Shown here piece by piece: positions 53,910 through 63,015 of a stretch of DNA of 64,000 nt. The notes under the pieces are model-generated. The model worked only from the letters and a program-made list of their open reading frames with translations. It had not been told where the DNA came from and did not search any database. Positions within the stretch are counted from its first letter, which is position 1; each line of letters starts with the position of its first letter. The translations under genes and the position numbers were made by a program. Source of the DNA: an uncultured Bacteroidales bacterium (GTDB lineage: Bacteria > Bacteroidota > Bacteroidia > Bacteroidales > UBA932); contig CALVAJ010000007.1 of assembly GCA_944325505.1 (NCBI GenBank), positions 1-64,000 on the forward strand, given 5' to 3'.

Positions 53910-54779
53910 TTAATTGTTCTTTCTGACACGATGGTCCCCGGTCGGAATATAGAACGACAGCCCGAACCCTATGGACAGAAGGTTCAGTTTAAAGTTCGCC
54001 CCGCTCTTTTCCAGTTCGCTGAACTCGACCCGGTTGGTATTCTGTACGACTTTCTGATAGTTGAAACCGAGAAGACCGACGGAAACCTCCAAAGCCACTT
54101 CATTGGTAATGAAGGCGCAAAGGCCCGGAACCAGACCTAACTCGAACTTATATATATCCTGGTACGTACCGAACTTCTCACCGTCCTCTTTCCTGTAGCT
54201 TTCAGCCTGGCCGTAGCCTCCCATGGCCCTTACTTCGGTAAACATTGCAAACCTGCGGCTGTTGGCGAACGGAATATAGTTACGGAGCGTAACCGCACCC
54301 GTATATGAATGCTTGAAATAATTGAAATCGCTGATTTCCAAAGAAAGTGCATCCCCCATAGACAGGTTCAGGTTTCCGAGGCCCATGCTGGAGCGGTCAT
54401 AATCGAATCTTACTCCGACGGAAAGGTTGTCATTTATAAAATAGGCGACATACGGAGATATGCCGAACGAAAGCAGGTTGCCGTGAATGTCTCCAAGCAG
54501 GGAAAAGAGCATCGAATATCCGGAATCCGCAGCTCCGTTGCCAATACTGTAATTGTTATATGAGAACGAAACGCCGGCACCCAACGTACCTTTAGGGATA
54601 AATACGGACCTGGACCTCCCGATACCTCTGTCGAAAGGTTCGACCTCGGCCTTCTCCTTATGCGCCACAGTCAGCAGGGAAGTATCCTCTGAAACGGATG
54701 GACGGCCGTAAGCACTGACGGCAAGGATGCCGAATGCAAAAAACGATATCAAAATCGACATTGAAAACTTCTTTTCCAT
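53910..54779 (-). CDS. Outer-membrane beta-barrel protein of the lipoprotein operon
   Basis: 289 residues from ATG 54779 (MEKKFSMSILISFFAFGILAVSAYGR, signal peptide). The mature part has a short polar region and then repeating barrel strands (GAGVSFSYNNYSIGNG, ISPYVAYFINDNLSVGVRFDYDR, GFNYQKVVQN, IGFGLSFYIPTGD). The size fits an 8- to 12-strand barrel. No plug or TonB box is seen, so it is not SusC-like. It lies 7 nt after the lipoprotein gene at 54787 and 13 nt before the next, so it is within the operon and may export or anchor these lipoproteins. Confidence 0.8.
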   Translation of the reverse strand: MEKKFSMSILISFFAFGILAVSAYGRPSVSEDTSLLTVAHKEKAEVEPFDRGIGRSRSVFIPKGTLGAGVSFSYNNYSIGNGAADSGYSMLFSLLGDIHGNLLSFGISPYVAYFINDNLSVGVRFDYDRSSMGLGNLNLSMGDALSLEISDFNYFKHSYTGAVTLRNYIPFANSRRFAMFTEVRAMGGYGQAESYRKEDGEKFGTYQDIYKFELGLVPGLCAFITNEVALEVSVGLLGFNYQKVVQNTNRVEFSELEKSGANFKLNLLSIGFGLSFYIPTGDHRVRKNN

Positions 54780-54786
54780 AAATCTT

Positions 54787-56910
54787 CTAATCCAATTCTG
54801 CCGGGTCATAGACAAACGACAGTTCGTCAATAAATAAAGTGCTACCTTCCGCACCGGTGAAATAATCGCCGTATTTGCTGGCTGCGGCAACGACTACGAT
54901 ATATTGTGGCTTACGATTCACGTCACGGTAATCGAGCCTGATTTCGAATGTATCGTACTCCTCCATTGTCACATTGCTTTCGAAGGATCCGTATGCAAGA
55001 ATGTCACTCCCGTTCACATCTACGAATTTCCCGTCTCCAGTACTGATTTCAAACGGAGCGTTCCAGTCTGCAAGCATGATCTGGATACGGCAGATGTCGG
55101 TCTTTCCGTTCATTCCGCCCTCAGAACCGTGATCCACTGTCTTCGGCTGATACTTGTAATAGCCGCGCAATGCAAGCGGTCTGCTTCCGAAAGGAACTCC
55201 CCACTGCAGTTTCGCTCCCATAGGCATCAGAGTGGCCTGAATGAACTTTCCGGTGTATATATTGCCTGCCGCAAACTTACCGAAAGCTACCGAACTTACG
55301 AGTTTCGCCGCTTTTTTGCCATCCCCGGCCACAGCTACATCGCTTTCCTCAGGGACTGTCGGGACTGTACCTAAAGCAGCTGTTCCTCCATTCGCCGAAT
55401 CCCATACCTTATATGTATCGTCAAGGTTAGGATACCATGCCTCTCCGCTCTTATACCAGCTGTCGAATGACATGTTGTGCAGGGTCTGCTCGGCTTCCGT
55501 CCGGAAACTTATGAGAGTATTGCCGCTGCCTTCCGCAGTCAAAGCCCTGAGGCTGTATTCAGTCTCCGGTCTGAGGCCGCGGATTTCCGCAGTATATGTT
55601 CTGGAAGAAGGATCGGTTTCGACCGTACCGCTGAAATCCGTCCATTCTCCGTCAGGAAGTTCCCTGTACTGGAAAGAAAGGACTTCAGGCTGTGTTTCCG
55701 TCGCCCATCTGGCGACAGCCGTTGCAAAGCGGGCCCACGGGTTTACAGACACGGCTTCTGCCTCTGCACCGGAGACTATCTCCAGCTCTATCCTTTCTTC
55801 CGTAAACACATCGTTGGCATCAACCAGGAAAAAATCAAGGCTGTAGTTTCCTATTGGAAGGTTCATTATATAGGATGTAAGTCTGATATTCAAGGACTTG
55901 TCCCCTTCGGAAGCGGAAGCGGCTTCAATCCCGTCAAGGGCCAATGCGGATATGACATCCCCGCCTGCCCCGACAAGTTCATATACCGGCCCTGTTTCAT
56001 CTCCGGACTTGCCGTAACTGAACCGTATGCTTTTGAAGCCGTCTTCCGAAAGCAGTGTGATGTTCTTTTCCACAGCGTCACCGGCTGAAACTGTCACCGG
56101 CTGTCCTTCCTCATATCCGAAATCGGTAGTGATTTCCGGAACGGTCGTATCATCGAAGTCCAGTTCCAGTCCGACCGACTCCTCTGTCATGGAATCATCT
56201 ACCGTGACGGTAACAGCACCCGCTCCGTCCGCACCGGAATCCTCCTCAATGGAGAATACAAGGGCGTAGTGCCGGTTTGCCTCGACGTCAGTATATTCTT
56301 TCGTAAGGAGTTTATACTGTTTTCCTTCGTTGTTCACAAGCCGGAGAGTCCATGCCAGCGTGCCAGTAACGCTGAAATATCCAGTCCTGTCTTCAGTAGA
56401 AGGCTCTGAGGCATTGCCGAAAACAAGTTCGCCGAACCCGTTGGTGACTGTAAGTTCATATTCTTTGAAGAACTCTTTTATCCCGCTGAAGTCCGCAGTC
56501 ACCTTTACATTTGCAAGCGAGCAAAGAATATCTACACCAGTGGTCTGCCCCGTCTCAATCCTGAATCGGCTGCTGCCGCTATAGAACGGCTCGTCAAAAG
56601 CCGCAGCGCTGTCCGTTCCTGAAGAAGCAAGGGCCGTATATTCCGAACGGCCGGCAGGAAGCACAAGCGGATCGTTTTCCAGTGTCCTGTAATCCTCTGT
56701 ATAAGCGACCTGCTTCCCGAGAGCGTCATAAACCGTGACAGAAAAGACCCTCTCTTCTGACGGTGTACTCCTGACGACGATTTCCTGACTGTCATCCTCA
56801 TCAAGATTCACATACAGATAGCCGTACGCTTCTTCCTGGCCCGACTTGCTGCAGGAAAATGCGGACAGGAGAAAAAGGACGGCTACCGGTATAAGGCCTG
56901 ATCTTTTCAT
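54787..56910 (-). CDS. DUF4493 plus PCMD domain surface lipoprotein
   Basis: 707 residues. Signal with lipobox LLSAFSC. Domains in order: a DUF4493 N-terminal part (YLYVNLDEDDSQEIVV ... FSVTVYDALGKQVAYTEDY, about 30-240), a DUF4493-associated beta domain (about 245-385), a fibronectin-like segment (PEVLSFQYRELPDGEWTDFSG ... GLRPETEYSLRAL, about 390-475), and a C-terminal PCMD domain (NMSFDSWYKSGEAWYPNLDD ... GSTLFIDELSFVYD). Overall layout follows its paralog at 58176. Starts 3 nt after the stop of the 56914 gene. Predicted on the cell surface, possibly binding glycans or an extracellular matrix. Confidence 0.87.
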   Translation of the reverse strand: MKRSGLIPVAVLFLLSAFSCSKSGQEEAYGYLYVNLDEDDSQEIVVRSTPSEERVFSVTVYDALGKQVAYTEDYRTLENDPLVLPAGRSEYTALASSGTDSAAAFDEPFYSGSSRFRIETGQTTGVDILCSLANVKVTADFSGIKEFFKEYELTVTNGFGELVFGNASEPSTEDRTGYFSVTGTLAWTLRLVNNEGKQYKLLTKEYTDVEANRHYALVFSIEEDSGADGAGAVTVTVDDSMTEESVGLELDFDDTTVPEITTDFGYEEGQPVTVSAGDAVEKNITLLSEDGFKSIRFSYGKSGDETGPVYELVGAGGDVISALALDGIEAASASEGDKSLNIRLTSYIMNLPIGNYSLDFFLVDANDVFTEERIELEIVSGAEAEAVSVNPWARFATAVARWATETQPEVLSFQYRELPDGEWTDFSGTVETDPSSRTYTAEIRGLRPETEYSLRALTAEGSGNTLISFRTEAEQTLHNMSFDSWYKSGEAWYPNLDDTYKVWDSANGGTAALGTVPTVPEESDVAVAGDGKKAAKLVSSVAFGKFAAGNIYTGKFIQATLMPMGAKLQWGVPFGSRPLALRGYYKYQPKTVDHGSEGGMNGKTDICRIQIMLADWNAPFEISTGDGKFVDVNGSDILAYGSFESNVTMEEYDTFEIRLDYRDVNRKPQYIVVVAAASKYGDYFTGAEGSTLFIDELSFVYDPAELD

Positions 56911-56913
56911 AAC

Positions 56914-58155
56914 CTACTCCTGATTATCCATAAGAAGGAACGTAAGCGTCTTGGTGAACCGTACGTCATTTGCATCGGTAAGATCCAGAGAGAATTCATA
57001 GCTGTCAGCAGGTAAGCCTAACGTACCTATCAGATTCACGAGAGATGTCAGGGAGAAATCCACTGAAGTCTGTCCTTTCAATTCCTCGCCAAGCGGCATT
57101 GAAGAGTCCATGACCGACAGTAAGCCGATGACTTTCGTATCATTTATAAGATCAATGTAATCGACTCCGCCAGTAGTGATAGCGGATACGGCAGGCTTGA
57201 AATTGTCGCTGACATTGACAATGAACGCCTTGATTCCCGCAGGGACCGTAATTGTAAGGTTTACGTCGGTTTCTCCGATCACGACCGGAGCGAAATCAGG
57301 ATTCGACGGCCATTCCATGACTATGCCGGAGCCGTCCGACGGATCATCCGGATCCGTATCGGGTTCGTCCCCTCCTTCGACAGGAACCTCCTCGAATCCT
57401 GGAACCGTTATGTCTTCGGTAAGATCATCCAGTGTCGGATCGACAGTAAGCGAAACACCGCCTTTTCCCGTTGTGTTCGCACTGATATTGAGAATATAAT
57501 GTTTTGCAGGGGTTACACCCGTGATGGTCTTTACAGAAGTCGCGACAGAAGGCGTATCATCGGAACTGTCCCATCTGTAGCCCTTAACCTTTACTTCCAA
57601 AGAAACCGGTGAAAAATATCCTGACGTGCCGGCCGCCACCTCATCCTTGCCCCATACGAGGGATTTCCCGTTTTCCATCACTTCCGTTACGGTTATCTCA
57701 TAGTCGGGGATTTCCGTCTCGAATCCTTCGGCAAGACTGACCGATACCTTGACATTCGATACGGTACATTCCACATCGACTGACGTTGTAGCCCCGGCCT
57801 CTATACTGAATTTCTCTTCCCCCTTGAAAAGAGGTCCGCCCCACTGGCTGCCGGCAGTCACAGGAGATGTTGCCGTTATCGTATACTCCCCTGATGAAAG
57901 TTCGAGAACCGAAGGCATGTCGGAGTATGCCTTCCATTCATTATGGTATGCTCCGCCAAGCCCGTCGATCACCACGGAAAAACCGCTCACATCGACAGAT
58001 GTTCCGTCTTCCGACTTCGACACTACCGTGAATTCATCATTACCTGTAAGCCCGAGGGAAAGCATCCCGACTCCTTTGTCCGATGGGACGTTCTCCTTTT
58101 TACATCCGGTCAGTACGGATGAAACCGCCAATATTGCAATTATAATCTTTTTCAT
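56914..58155 (-). CDS. DUF4493 domain surface lipoprotein with acidic linker
   Basis: 413 residues. Lipobox SVLTGC. The DUF4493-type N-terminal domain (GMLSLGLTGNDEFTVVSK ... FSVVIDGLGGAYHNEWKAYSDMP) is followed by ASPVTAGSQWGGPLFKGEEKFSIEAG-type residues. A short acidic linker (EVPVEGGDEPDTDPDDPSDG, about residue 265) leads to a C-terminal beta domain (about 285-413). It lacks fibronectin and PCMD domains, so it is the short member of the group. 20 nt after the gene at 58176. Confidence 0.83.
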   Translation of the reverse strand: MKKIIIAILAVSSVLTGCKKENVPSDKGVGMLSLGLTGNDEFTVVSKSEDGTSVDVSGFSVVIDGLGGAYHNEWKAYSDMPSVLELSSGEYTITATSPVTAGSQWGGPLFKGEEKFSIEAGATTSVDVECTVSNVKVSVSLAEGFETEIPDYEITVTEVMENGKSLVWGKDEVAAGTSGYFSPVSLEVKVKGYRWDSSDDTPSVATSVKTITGVTPAKHYILNISANTTGKGGVSLTVDPTLDDLTEDITVPGFEEVPVEGGDEPDTDPDDPSDGSGIVMEWPSNPDFAPVVIGETDVNLTITVPAGIKAFIVNVSDNFKPAVSAITTGGVDYIDLINDTKVIGLLSVMDSSMPLGEELKGQTSVDFSLTSLVNLIGTLGLPADSYEFSLDLTDANDVRFTKTLTFLLMDNQE

Positions 58156-58175
58156 AATATGGATTGTTCTGTCTG

Positions 58176-60359
58176 TTATTCGTAAATCAGTTCTAAATCA
58201 TCTATAATAAGGATACTTCCGCCGTGGACATTGGCAGTCTTGTCTCCTCCGTACGTAACATCGAGCCCGTACTGCCACTTGTCAGAACCTGAGCCGCATA
58301 CGAACTCAATGTAGATGGCGTCCGCTTTCAGGTCCGTCCTGCCGTAATGTATTTCGACATCTGCTCCCTTCCATGAAGAAACCGTCTCTGAAGAAGTGAA
58401 TTCGGCTTCTCCGATCACGGTATCGCCGTTTCTGAGACTGACATATGCCCTGAAGCTGTCCGAATCGCATGAAGTGTACCTGTACCAGAATTTCATTCTG
58501 TCCGGACGCGACAGGAAAGGACGGCTCTGCTCTCCGCCGTACACGCCGGAAAAGATTTTTCCGGAGCGGACTGTAGGACTCGGACAGGTTACGCTCGTAG
58601 CAGTATTGCTTATGGCGATTGTCATCATCTGCGCGGCACGGCCGCCTTCCCTTCCCGGCACATAGGACACCATCGGGAAACTCTTGTATGAGGCACCCGT
58701 GTTGGTCCTGTCCCCTGGAGTGGTCTCCGTGTTGTTGCAGTCCCACCAGATGGAGCTGTCATTCTCATAAGGAGCGTAATTCGTCTGGTAGACGTCATCT
58801 CCCCAGAAGAGTCCGGACTTGTTTACATAATATGTCCATTCTTTCCAATCCTCGAAACCGGCATTTTCCGGCTGGGTATCCGGCTCGGTAGTCAGGGATA
58901 CGATCTCCGATGCAATGTTCTCATTGTGGTTGTAGATAGCACGGAGCTGGTATTCCGTTTCAGGCTCGAGCCCTTTTATATCGTTGAATGTCACGGTACC
59001 GTCTTCAGATACCGAAGCATATCCTACTTCATCCCACGCACCGTCTCCGCCGGACTTTCTGTACTGCAGTACTAAAGGCTCCGGGGTGCCCGCTTCCAGA
59101 GAGGCTGTAACTCCGGTTATCCTTCTGGCATATGCGTTATACTGCTCGGGAGTGTTGAAGGTAAAGCCTGCCTGTTTCTGTGAAATGGAAAATCTGACAG
59201 GTCCGCCGTCCGTATCCGATGTCTTGTCGGCACTGTCAATGACAGTTATCGAGAATTCACCGCTGAAAAGGTCAGTCCCGGCGGTACTGCTTATGCTTTC
59301 CGACAGATGCGCGAAATCCACGTTCGCAAAACGGTTTCCCCTCATGTCACGCACCCACCTGAAGCCTGAGGCTTTCAGAGCCGCCTCCACGTCCGCATCC
59401 ATATCAGGATCGGCAAGGTTCACGCTTTCCGGTACGCCAGCTTTCCGCAGGTAATCGGATTCTACAGTCAGGATACAGTCCCTGATTCCTCCTTTCGCGA
59501 CTATGTTCGCCTGGACATTACGGTATTCCGCTCCTTCATAGAAAGAGAACGCATTTGACCCGTCGAATCCGGAAAGCGCCACAGAAGGGGCATCCTGAGC
59601 CGTCGCCTCAAGCGGAATGTCGTATTCGCAGTCCACTTTCTCGACATCGTCACTGACAGAAACGGAAACCTTGAAGGCTCCTTCCCCCGTATTGAAATCA
59701 ACGTTGAATGTCACAAAAGAATTGGGACCGTACTCTTTTGCAGGTATCTGATAATAAAGCCACTTGCCGGTAGCGCCGTTCTTTACATACAGAACGTACT
59801 CGAGCTGTCCTGCCGGAATATAGCCCGCCCTGGTCTCGTCCTTTACGAACTTCAGTCCTTCCTGCCTGCCGTCCTGCCTTATGACCGAATAGTAATCGGC
59901 ATATGTCGCCTGGATGTTCGGGCCATGGCTGACAGCCACTTTCACTTTGTTCATCCTGGCCGTCGCATCTACCGATTCAACAGTCTGGGGCCGGACGACG
60001 AACTGCCGGTCCGCAGAGAACCAGACAGCATCGAAGCCCACTCCGGAAGAATCTCCGTACTGTGCAAGAAGACGGTACTCGCCGCTGTTGAGAGGGATTT
60101 TCCTGCCGGCGGAATTGGCATATGTATCCCGATACAGCCTTATTCCCTTAGAGTTGTAGATCTCGACTTCAAAGTCATCCGTATCAGGGATATATGTCTC
60201 TTCCGACTTCAATGCCGGACTGACATCGTCACTGCTGCCGTCGGAAGAAAGGACAATCGTAACCTCACCCGTCCCCTCTTCTCCGGAAGGCAGGACATCC
60301 CCTTTGGAGCATGACAGCAAGATGAGAAGTCCCAATGGTAAAAATCTTAATCGTCTCAT
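58176..60359 (-). CDS. DUF4493 plus fibronectin-like plus PCMD-type surface lipoprotein
   Basis: 727 residues. Lipobox LLILLSC, then an acidic, Ser-rich start. DUF4493 domain about 25-240 (FEVEIYNSKGIRLYRDTYANSAGRKIPLNSGEYRLLAQYGDSSG). Middle beta domain about 245-400. Fibronectin-like segment (PLVLQYRKSGGDGAWDEVGY ... GLEPETEYQLRAIYNHNEN). The C-terminal PCMD-like sandwich (NAGFEDWKEWTYYVNKSGLFWGDD ... GGSILIIDDLELIYE) contains a GxxxRxxxM-type block (EGGRAAQMMT). First gene of the five-gene unit, with its promoter at 60393. Confidence 0.85.
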   Translation of the reverse strand: MRRLRFLPLGLLILLSCSKGDVLPSGEEGTGEVTIVLSSDGSSDDVSPALKSEETYIPDTDDFEVEIYNSKGIRLYRDTYANSAGRKIPLNSGEYRLLAQYGDSSGVGFDAVWFSADRQFVVRPQTVESVDATARMNKVKVAVSHGPNIQATYADYYSVIRQDGRQEGLKFVKDETRAGYIPAGQLEYVLYVKNGATGKWLYYQIPAKEYGPNSFVTFNVDFNTGEGAFKVSVSVSDDVEKVDCEYDIPLEATAQDAPSVALSGFDGSNAFSFYEGAEYRNVQANIVAKGGIRDCILTVESDYLRKAGVPESVNLADPDMDADVEAALKASGFRWVRDMRGNRFANVDFAHLSESISSTAGTDLFSGEFSITVIDSADKTSDTDGGPVRFSISQKQAGFTFNTPEQYNAYARRITGVTASLEAGTPEPLVLQYRKSGGDGAWDEVGYASVSEDGTVTFNDIKGLEPETEYQLRAIYNHNENIASEIVSLTTEPDTQPENAGFEDWKEWTYYVNKSGLFWGDDVYQTNYAPYENDSSIWWDCNNTETTPGDRTNTGASYKSFPMVSYVPGREGGRAAQMMTIAISNTATSVTCPSPTVRSGKIFSGVYGGEQSRPFLSRPDRMKFWYRYTSCDSDSFRAYVSLRNGDTVIGEAEFTSSETVSSWKGADVEIHYGRTDLKADAIYIEFVCGSGSDKWQYGLDVTYGGDKTANVHGGSILIIDDLELIYE

Positions 60360-60392
60360 CTGGTTAAAGGGTTTTACGTTTAAATAAACCCT

Positions 60393-60401
60393 GCAAATGT
60401 A
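60393..60401 (-). promoter_or_regulatory. Promoter of the surface-lipoprotein operon
   Basis: -7 box TACATTTGC on the minus strand (60401-60393), 33 nt before the start, with TTG at 60424-60422, a 20-nt spacing. Good Bacteroidetes-type match. Confidence 0.7.
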
Positions 60402-60499
60402 TTATTTTCCTGCATCAAATCCAACATTTTCAACCTTTTTATCGACTTTCGGAATACACTGCGGGCGTTTTATGCTGGAGATTGTCCGATTTTTTTTAG

Positions 60500-60508
60500 T
60501 ATTTTTGC
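60500..60508 (+). promoter_or_regulatory. -7 box of parE
   Basis: TATTTTTGC, 35 nt before the parE start, after a T-rich run; consensus match. Confidence 0.65.
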
Positions 60509-60542
60509 AGAAATTTGGCTTTTAGAAAACGGATATCTGAAT

Positions 60543-62447
60543 ATGGCTGACGAGACAGTGAATTATACCGGTGACAATATCAAGACATTGGAGTGGAACG
60601 AACATATCCGCAAAAGGGCGGGAATGTATATCGGAAGACTCGGCAACGGAGACAACCCCGGAGACGGAATCTATGTCCTGCTTAAAGAAGTGATCGACAA
60701 CTCCATAGATGAGTTCACCATGGGGTTCGGAAAGACCATCAACATTACCATTGAAGGAAAGGAAGTGACTGTCAGGGACTTCGGCCGAGGCATACCTTTG
60801 GATAAAGTGGTGGATGTGGTAAGCAAGCTGAACACGGGAGGAAAGTTCGATGACGCGGCATTCAAAAAGTCAGTCGGCCTCAACGGTGTGGGAACCAAGG
60901 CCGTAAACGCCCTTTCTTCGTCTTTCTTCGTAGAGTCTTTCAGGGACGGCAAAGCCTCCAGCGCTTCTTTCAGCCGGGGAGAACTGCTCGAGTCCGGCAT
61001 GACAGACTCCGGAGAAAAGAACGGGACCCTTACCAGATTCACTCCGGATGAAGAGATGTTCGGGGATTTCTCCTATAATATGGAGTACGTGATATCCATG
61101 GTGAAGAACTACGCCTATCTGAAAAAAGGCCTGACCCTGAATGTCAACGGGACTGCATACACCTCCAGAAACGGTCTTCTGGACCTTATCAATGACTCCA
61201 TGACCGAGCAGCCGCTCTATCCGCCAGTACATCTGGAAGGCGAGGATATCGAAATCGTCCTGACCCACGGGAACAGCTACGGGGAAAACATCGTATCGTT
61301 CGTCAACGGACAGAATACAAGGGACGGAGGCACCCACCTGGCGGCATTCAGGGAAGCCATAGCCAAGACCATAAAGGAGTTTTTCAAGAAGGATTATGCT
61401 CCAGAAGACATCAGGCAGGGTATCGTAGGGGCCATAAGCATACAGATACAGGAACCGCATTTCGAGTCCCAGACCAAAATCAAGCTCGGCTCCACCTATA
61501 TGTGGGAAAAGACGGTAAAGGAAGCCGACGGCTCGCTCAGTACGGACAGGGGACCGACCATCAGGACATTTGTAAACGACTTCATAAAGACCAATCTGGA
61601 CAACTACCTGCATATGCACAAGGATGTCGCTTCGGCAATGCAGGAAAAGATCATAGCTTCCGAGCAGGAGCGCAAGGAAATCTCCGGAATCCAGAAAAAG
61701 ACCAAGGAAAGGAACAAGCGCACAAACGTATATAACAAGAAGCTGCGCGACTGCCGCGTACACTACAATGACAAGCTGCCGGCCAGCCGTCAGGAACTCG
61801 CCGGGCAGACCAGCATATTCATCACCGAGGGAGACTCCGCAAGCGGAACCATCACCAAGGCACGCAACGCCGAGACACAGGCCGTATTCAGCCTCAGGGG
61901 AAAACCTATCAACTGCTATAAGGAAAGCCGCAAGAAAGTGGCCGAAAATGAGGAATTGAGTCTTCTTATCGCCGCTCTCGGAGTCGAGGAAGACATGGAT
62001 AACCTGAGATACAACAACATCATAGTAGCCACCGATGCCGATGACGACGGAATGCACATCCGCATGCTGGTAGTCACTTTCCTTCTGAAATATTATCCTG
62101 ATCTGGTGCGCCGGGGACACGTGCACATACTCCAGACTCCCCTTTTCAGGGTAAGGAACAAGAAAGAGACCCGCTACTGCTACAGCATCGAAGAAAAGGA
62201 AGCGGCGATAAAGGCATTGAAGACAGGTGTAGAAATCACCAGATTCAAAGGTCTCGGGGAAATTTCGTTCGAAGAATTCAGGAATTTCATCGGCGAAGAC
62301 ATAAAACTCGACCTGGTACAGTTGAGCGATGAGGAATCCATCGCCGAGCTCATGGAATTCTACATGGGCGACAACACTATCGACAGACAGAATTTCATCC
62401 GGCAGAACCTCCGCTCCGAGGAGGAACTGGAGGATGTCAACATCTAA
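60543..62447 (+). CDS. parE: DNA topoisomerase IV subunit B
   Basis: 634 residues. GHKL ATPase with VIDNSIDEF, VRDFGRGIPLDKV and GLNGVGTKAVNAL; transducer domain; TOPRIM with FITEGDSASGTI and ATDADDDGMHIRML. The start EHIRKRAGMYIGRLGNGDNPGDGIYVLLKEVIDNSIDEF is the form of Bacteroidetes ParE rather than GyrB (which is longer there). No parC lies next to it within the window; the next genes are lipid-related. First gene of the plus-strand run. Confidence 0.9.
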   Translation: MADETVNYTGDNIKTLEWNEHIRKRAGMYIGRLGNGDNPGDGIYVLLKEVIDNSIDEFTMGFGKTINITIEGKEVTVRDFGRGIPLDKVVDVVSKLNTGGKFDDAAFKKSVGLNGVGTKAVNALSSSFFVESFRDGKASSASFSRGELLESGMTDSGEKNGTLTRFTPDEEMFGDFSYNMEYVISMVKNYAYLKKGLTLNVNGTAYTSRNGLLDLINDSMTEQPLYPPVHLEGEDIEIVLTHGNSYGENIVSFVNGQNTRDGGTHLAAFREAIAKTIKEFFKKDYAPEDIRQGIVGAISIQIQEPHFESQTKIKLGSTYMWEKTVKEADGSLSTDRGPTIRTFVNDFIKTNLDNYLHMHKDVASAMQEKIIASEQERKEISGIQKKTKERNKRTNVYNKKLRDCRVHYNDKLPASRQELAGQTSIFITEGDSASGTITKARNAETQAVFSLRGKPINCYKESRKKVAENEELSLLIAALGVEEDMDNLRYNNIIVATDADDDGMHIRMLVVTFLLKYYPDLVRRGHVHILQTPLFRVRNKKETRYCYSIEEKEAAIKALKTGVEITRFKGLGEISFEEFRNFIGEDIKLDLVQLSDEESIAELMEFYMGDNTIDRQNFIRQNLRSEEELEDVNI

Positions 62448-62452
62448 TAATT

Positions 62453-63004
62453 ATGTGGAAAAGATTTTGCGGATTCTTGCTCAGGTCGATGGGCTGGACG
62501 GCAGTAGAGCCTCCTGTCCCTGAAGACAAATGCGTAATCCTCGGTGTACCGCACACCTCCATGTGGGATTTCGTAGTATCATACCTTTATTACACATCAG
62601 TAGGAGGCCGGGCCAATGTCATGATAGCCAAGGAATTTTTCTGGTGGCCGCTCGGCGCCATCCTCAGGGCACTGGGTGCGGTGCCGGTCGACAGGAAAAG
62701 CCCTACCTCACTGATGGTAAGCCTTATACACGAAATGAACAAGGCCGATAAAATGCATCTGGCCATAGCTCCTGAAGGTACACGGAAAGCCGTCAAAAGA
62801 TGGAAGACCGGGTTCCATACCATAGCTCAGGAATGTAACATACCGGTATATCTGGGCTATTTCGACTGGAAGACCAAACGTGTCGGCAGAGGACAGAAAT
62901 TCGAAATCACTGACGATGCCAGGGCAGACATGCAGCGCATCCAGGAAATCTATGAACAGATGCACATGGAAGGCAAACATCGGGAAGGATATGTAACACA
63001 TTAG
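62453..63004 (+). CDS. Lysophospholipid acyltransferase family protein (PlsC-like)
   Basis: 183 residues, 5 nt after parE. Acyltransferase motif HTSMWD (HxxxxD) in ILGVPHTSMWDFVVSYLYY, then FFWWPLGAILRALGAVPVDR and the acceptor-binding APEGTRKAVKRWKTGFHTIA. It is short, with no clear membrane anchor beyond the hydrophobic stretches, and it resembles small 1-acylglycerol-3-phosphate acyltransferase-like proteins. Substrate not certain. Followed 11 nt later by an acyl-CoA synthetase gene, consistent with fatty-acid channelling into lipid. Confidence 0.88.
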   Translation: MWKRFCGFLLRSMGWTAVEPPVPEDKCVILGVPHTSMWDFVVSYLYYTSVGGRANVMIAKEFFWWPLGAILRALGAVPVDRKSPTSLMVSLIHEMNKADKMHLAIAPEGTRKAVKRWKTGFHTIAQECNIPVYLGYFDWKTKRVGRGQKFEITDDARADMQRIQEIYEQMHMEGKHREGYVTH

Positions 63005-63015
63005 AGACAGGCGAG

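Noticed and set aside
60870-62126. 418-codon open frame antisense to parE
   Set aside because: Mirror of a conserved gene; the frame arises from parE codon usage.
60543-62447. GyrB instead of ParE
   Set aside because: Length and N-terminal form match Bacteroidetes ParE as I remember them. Without the partner subunit in view this is a judgement, not a proof.
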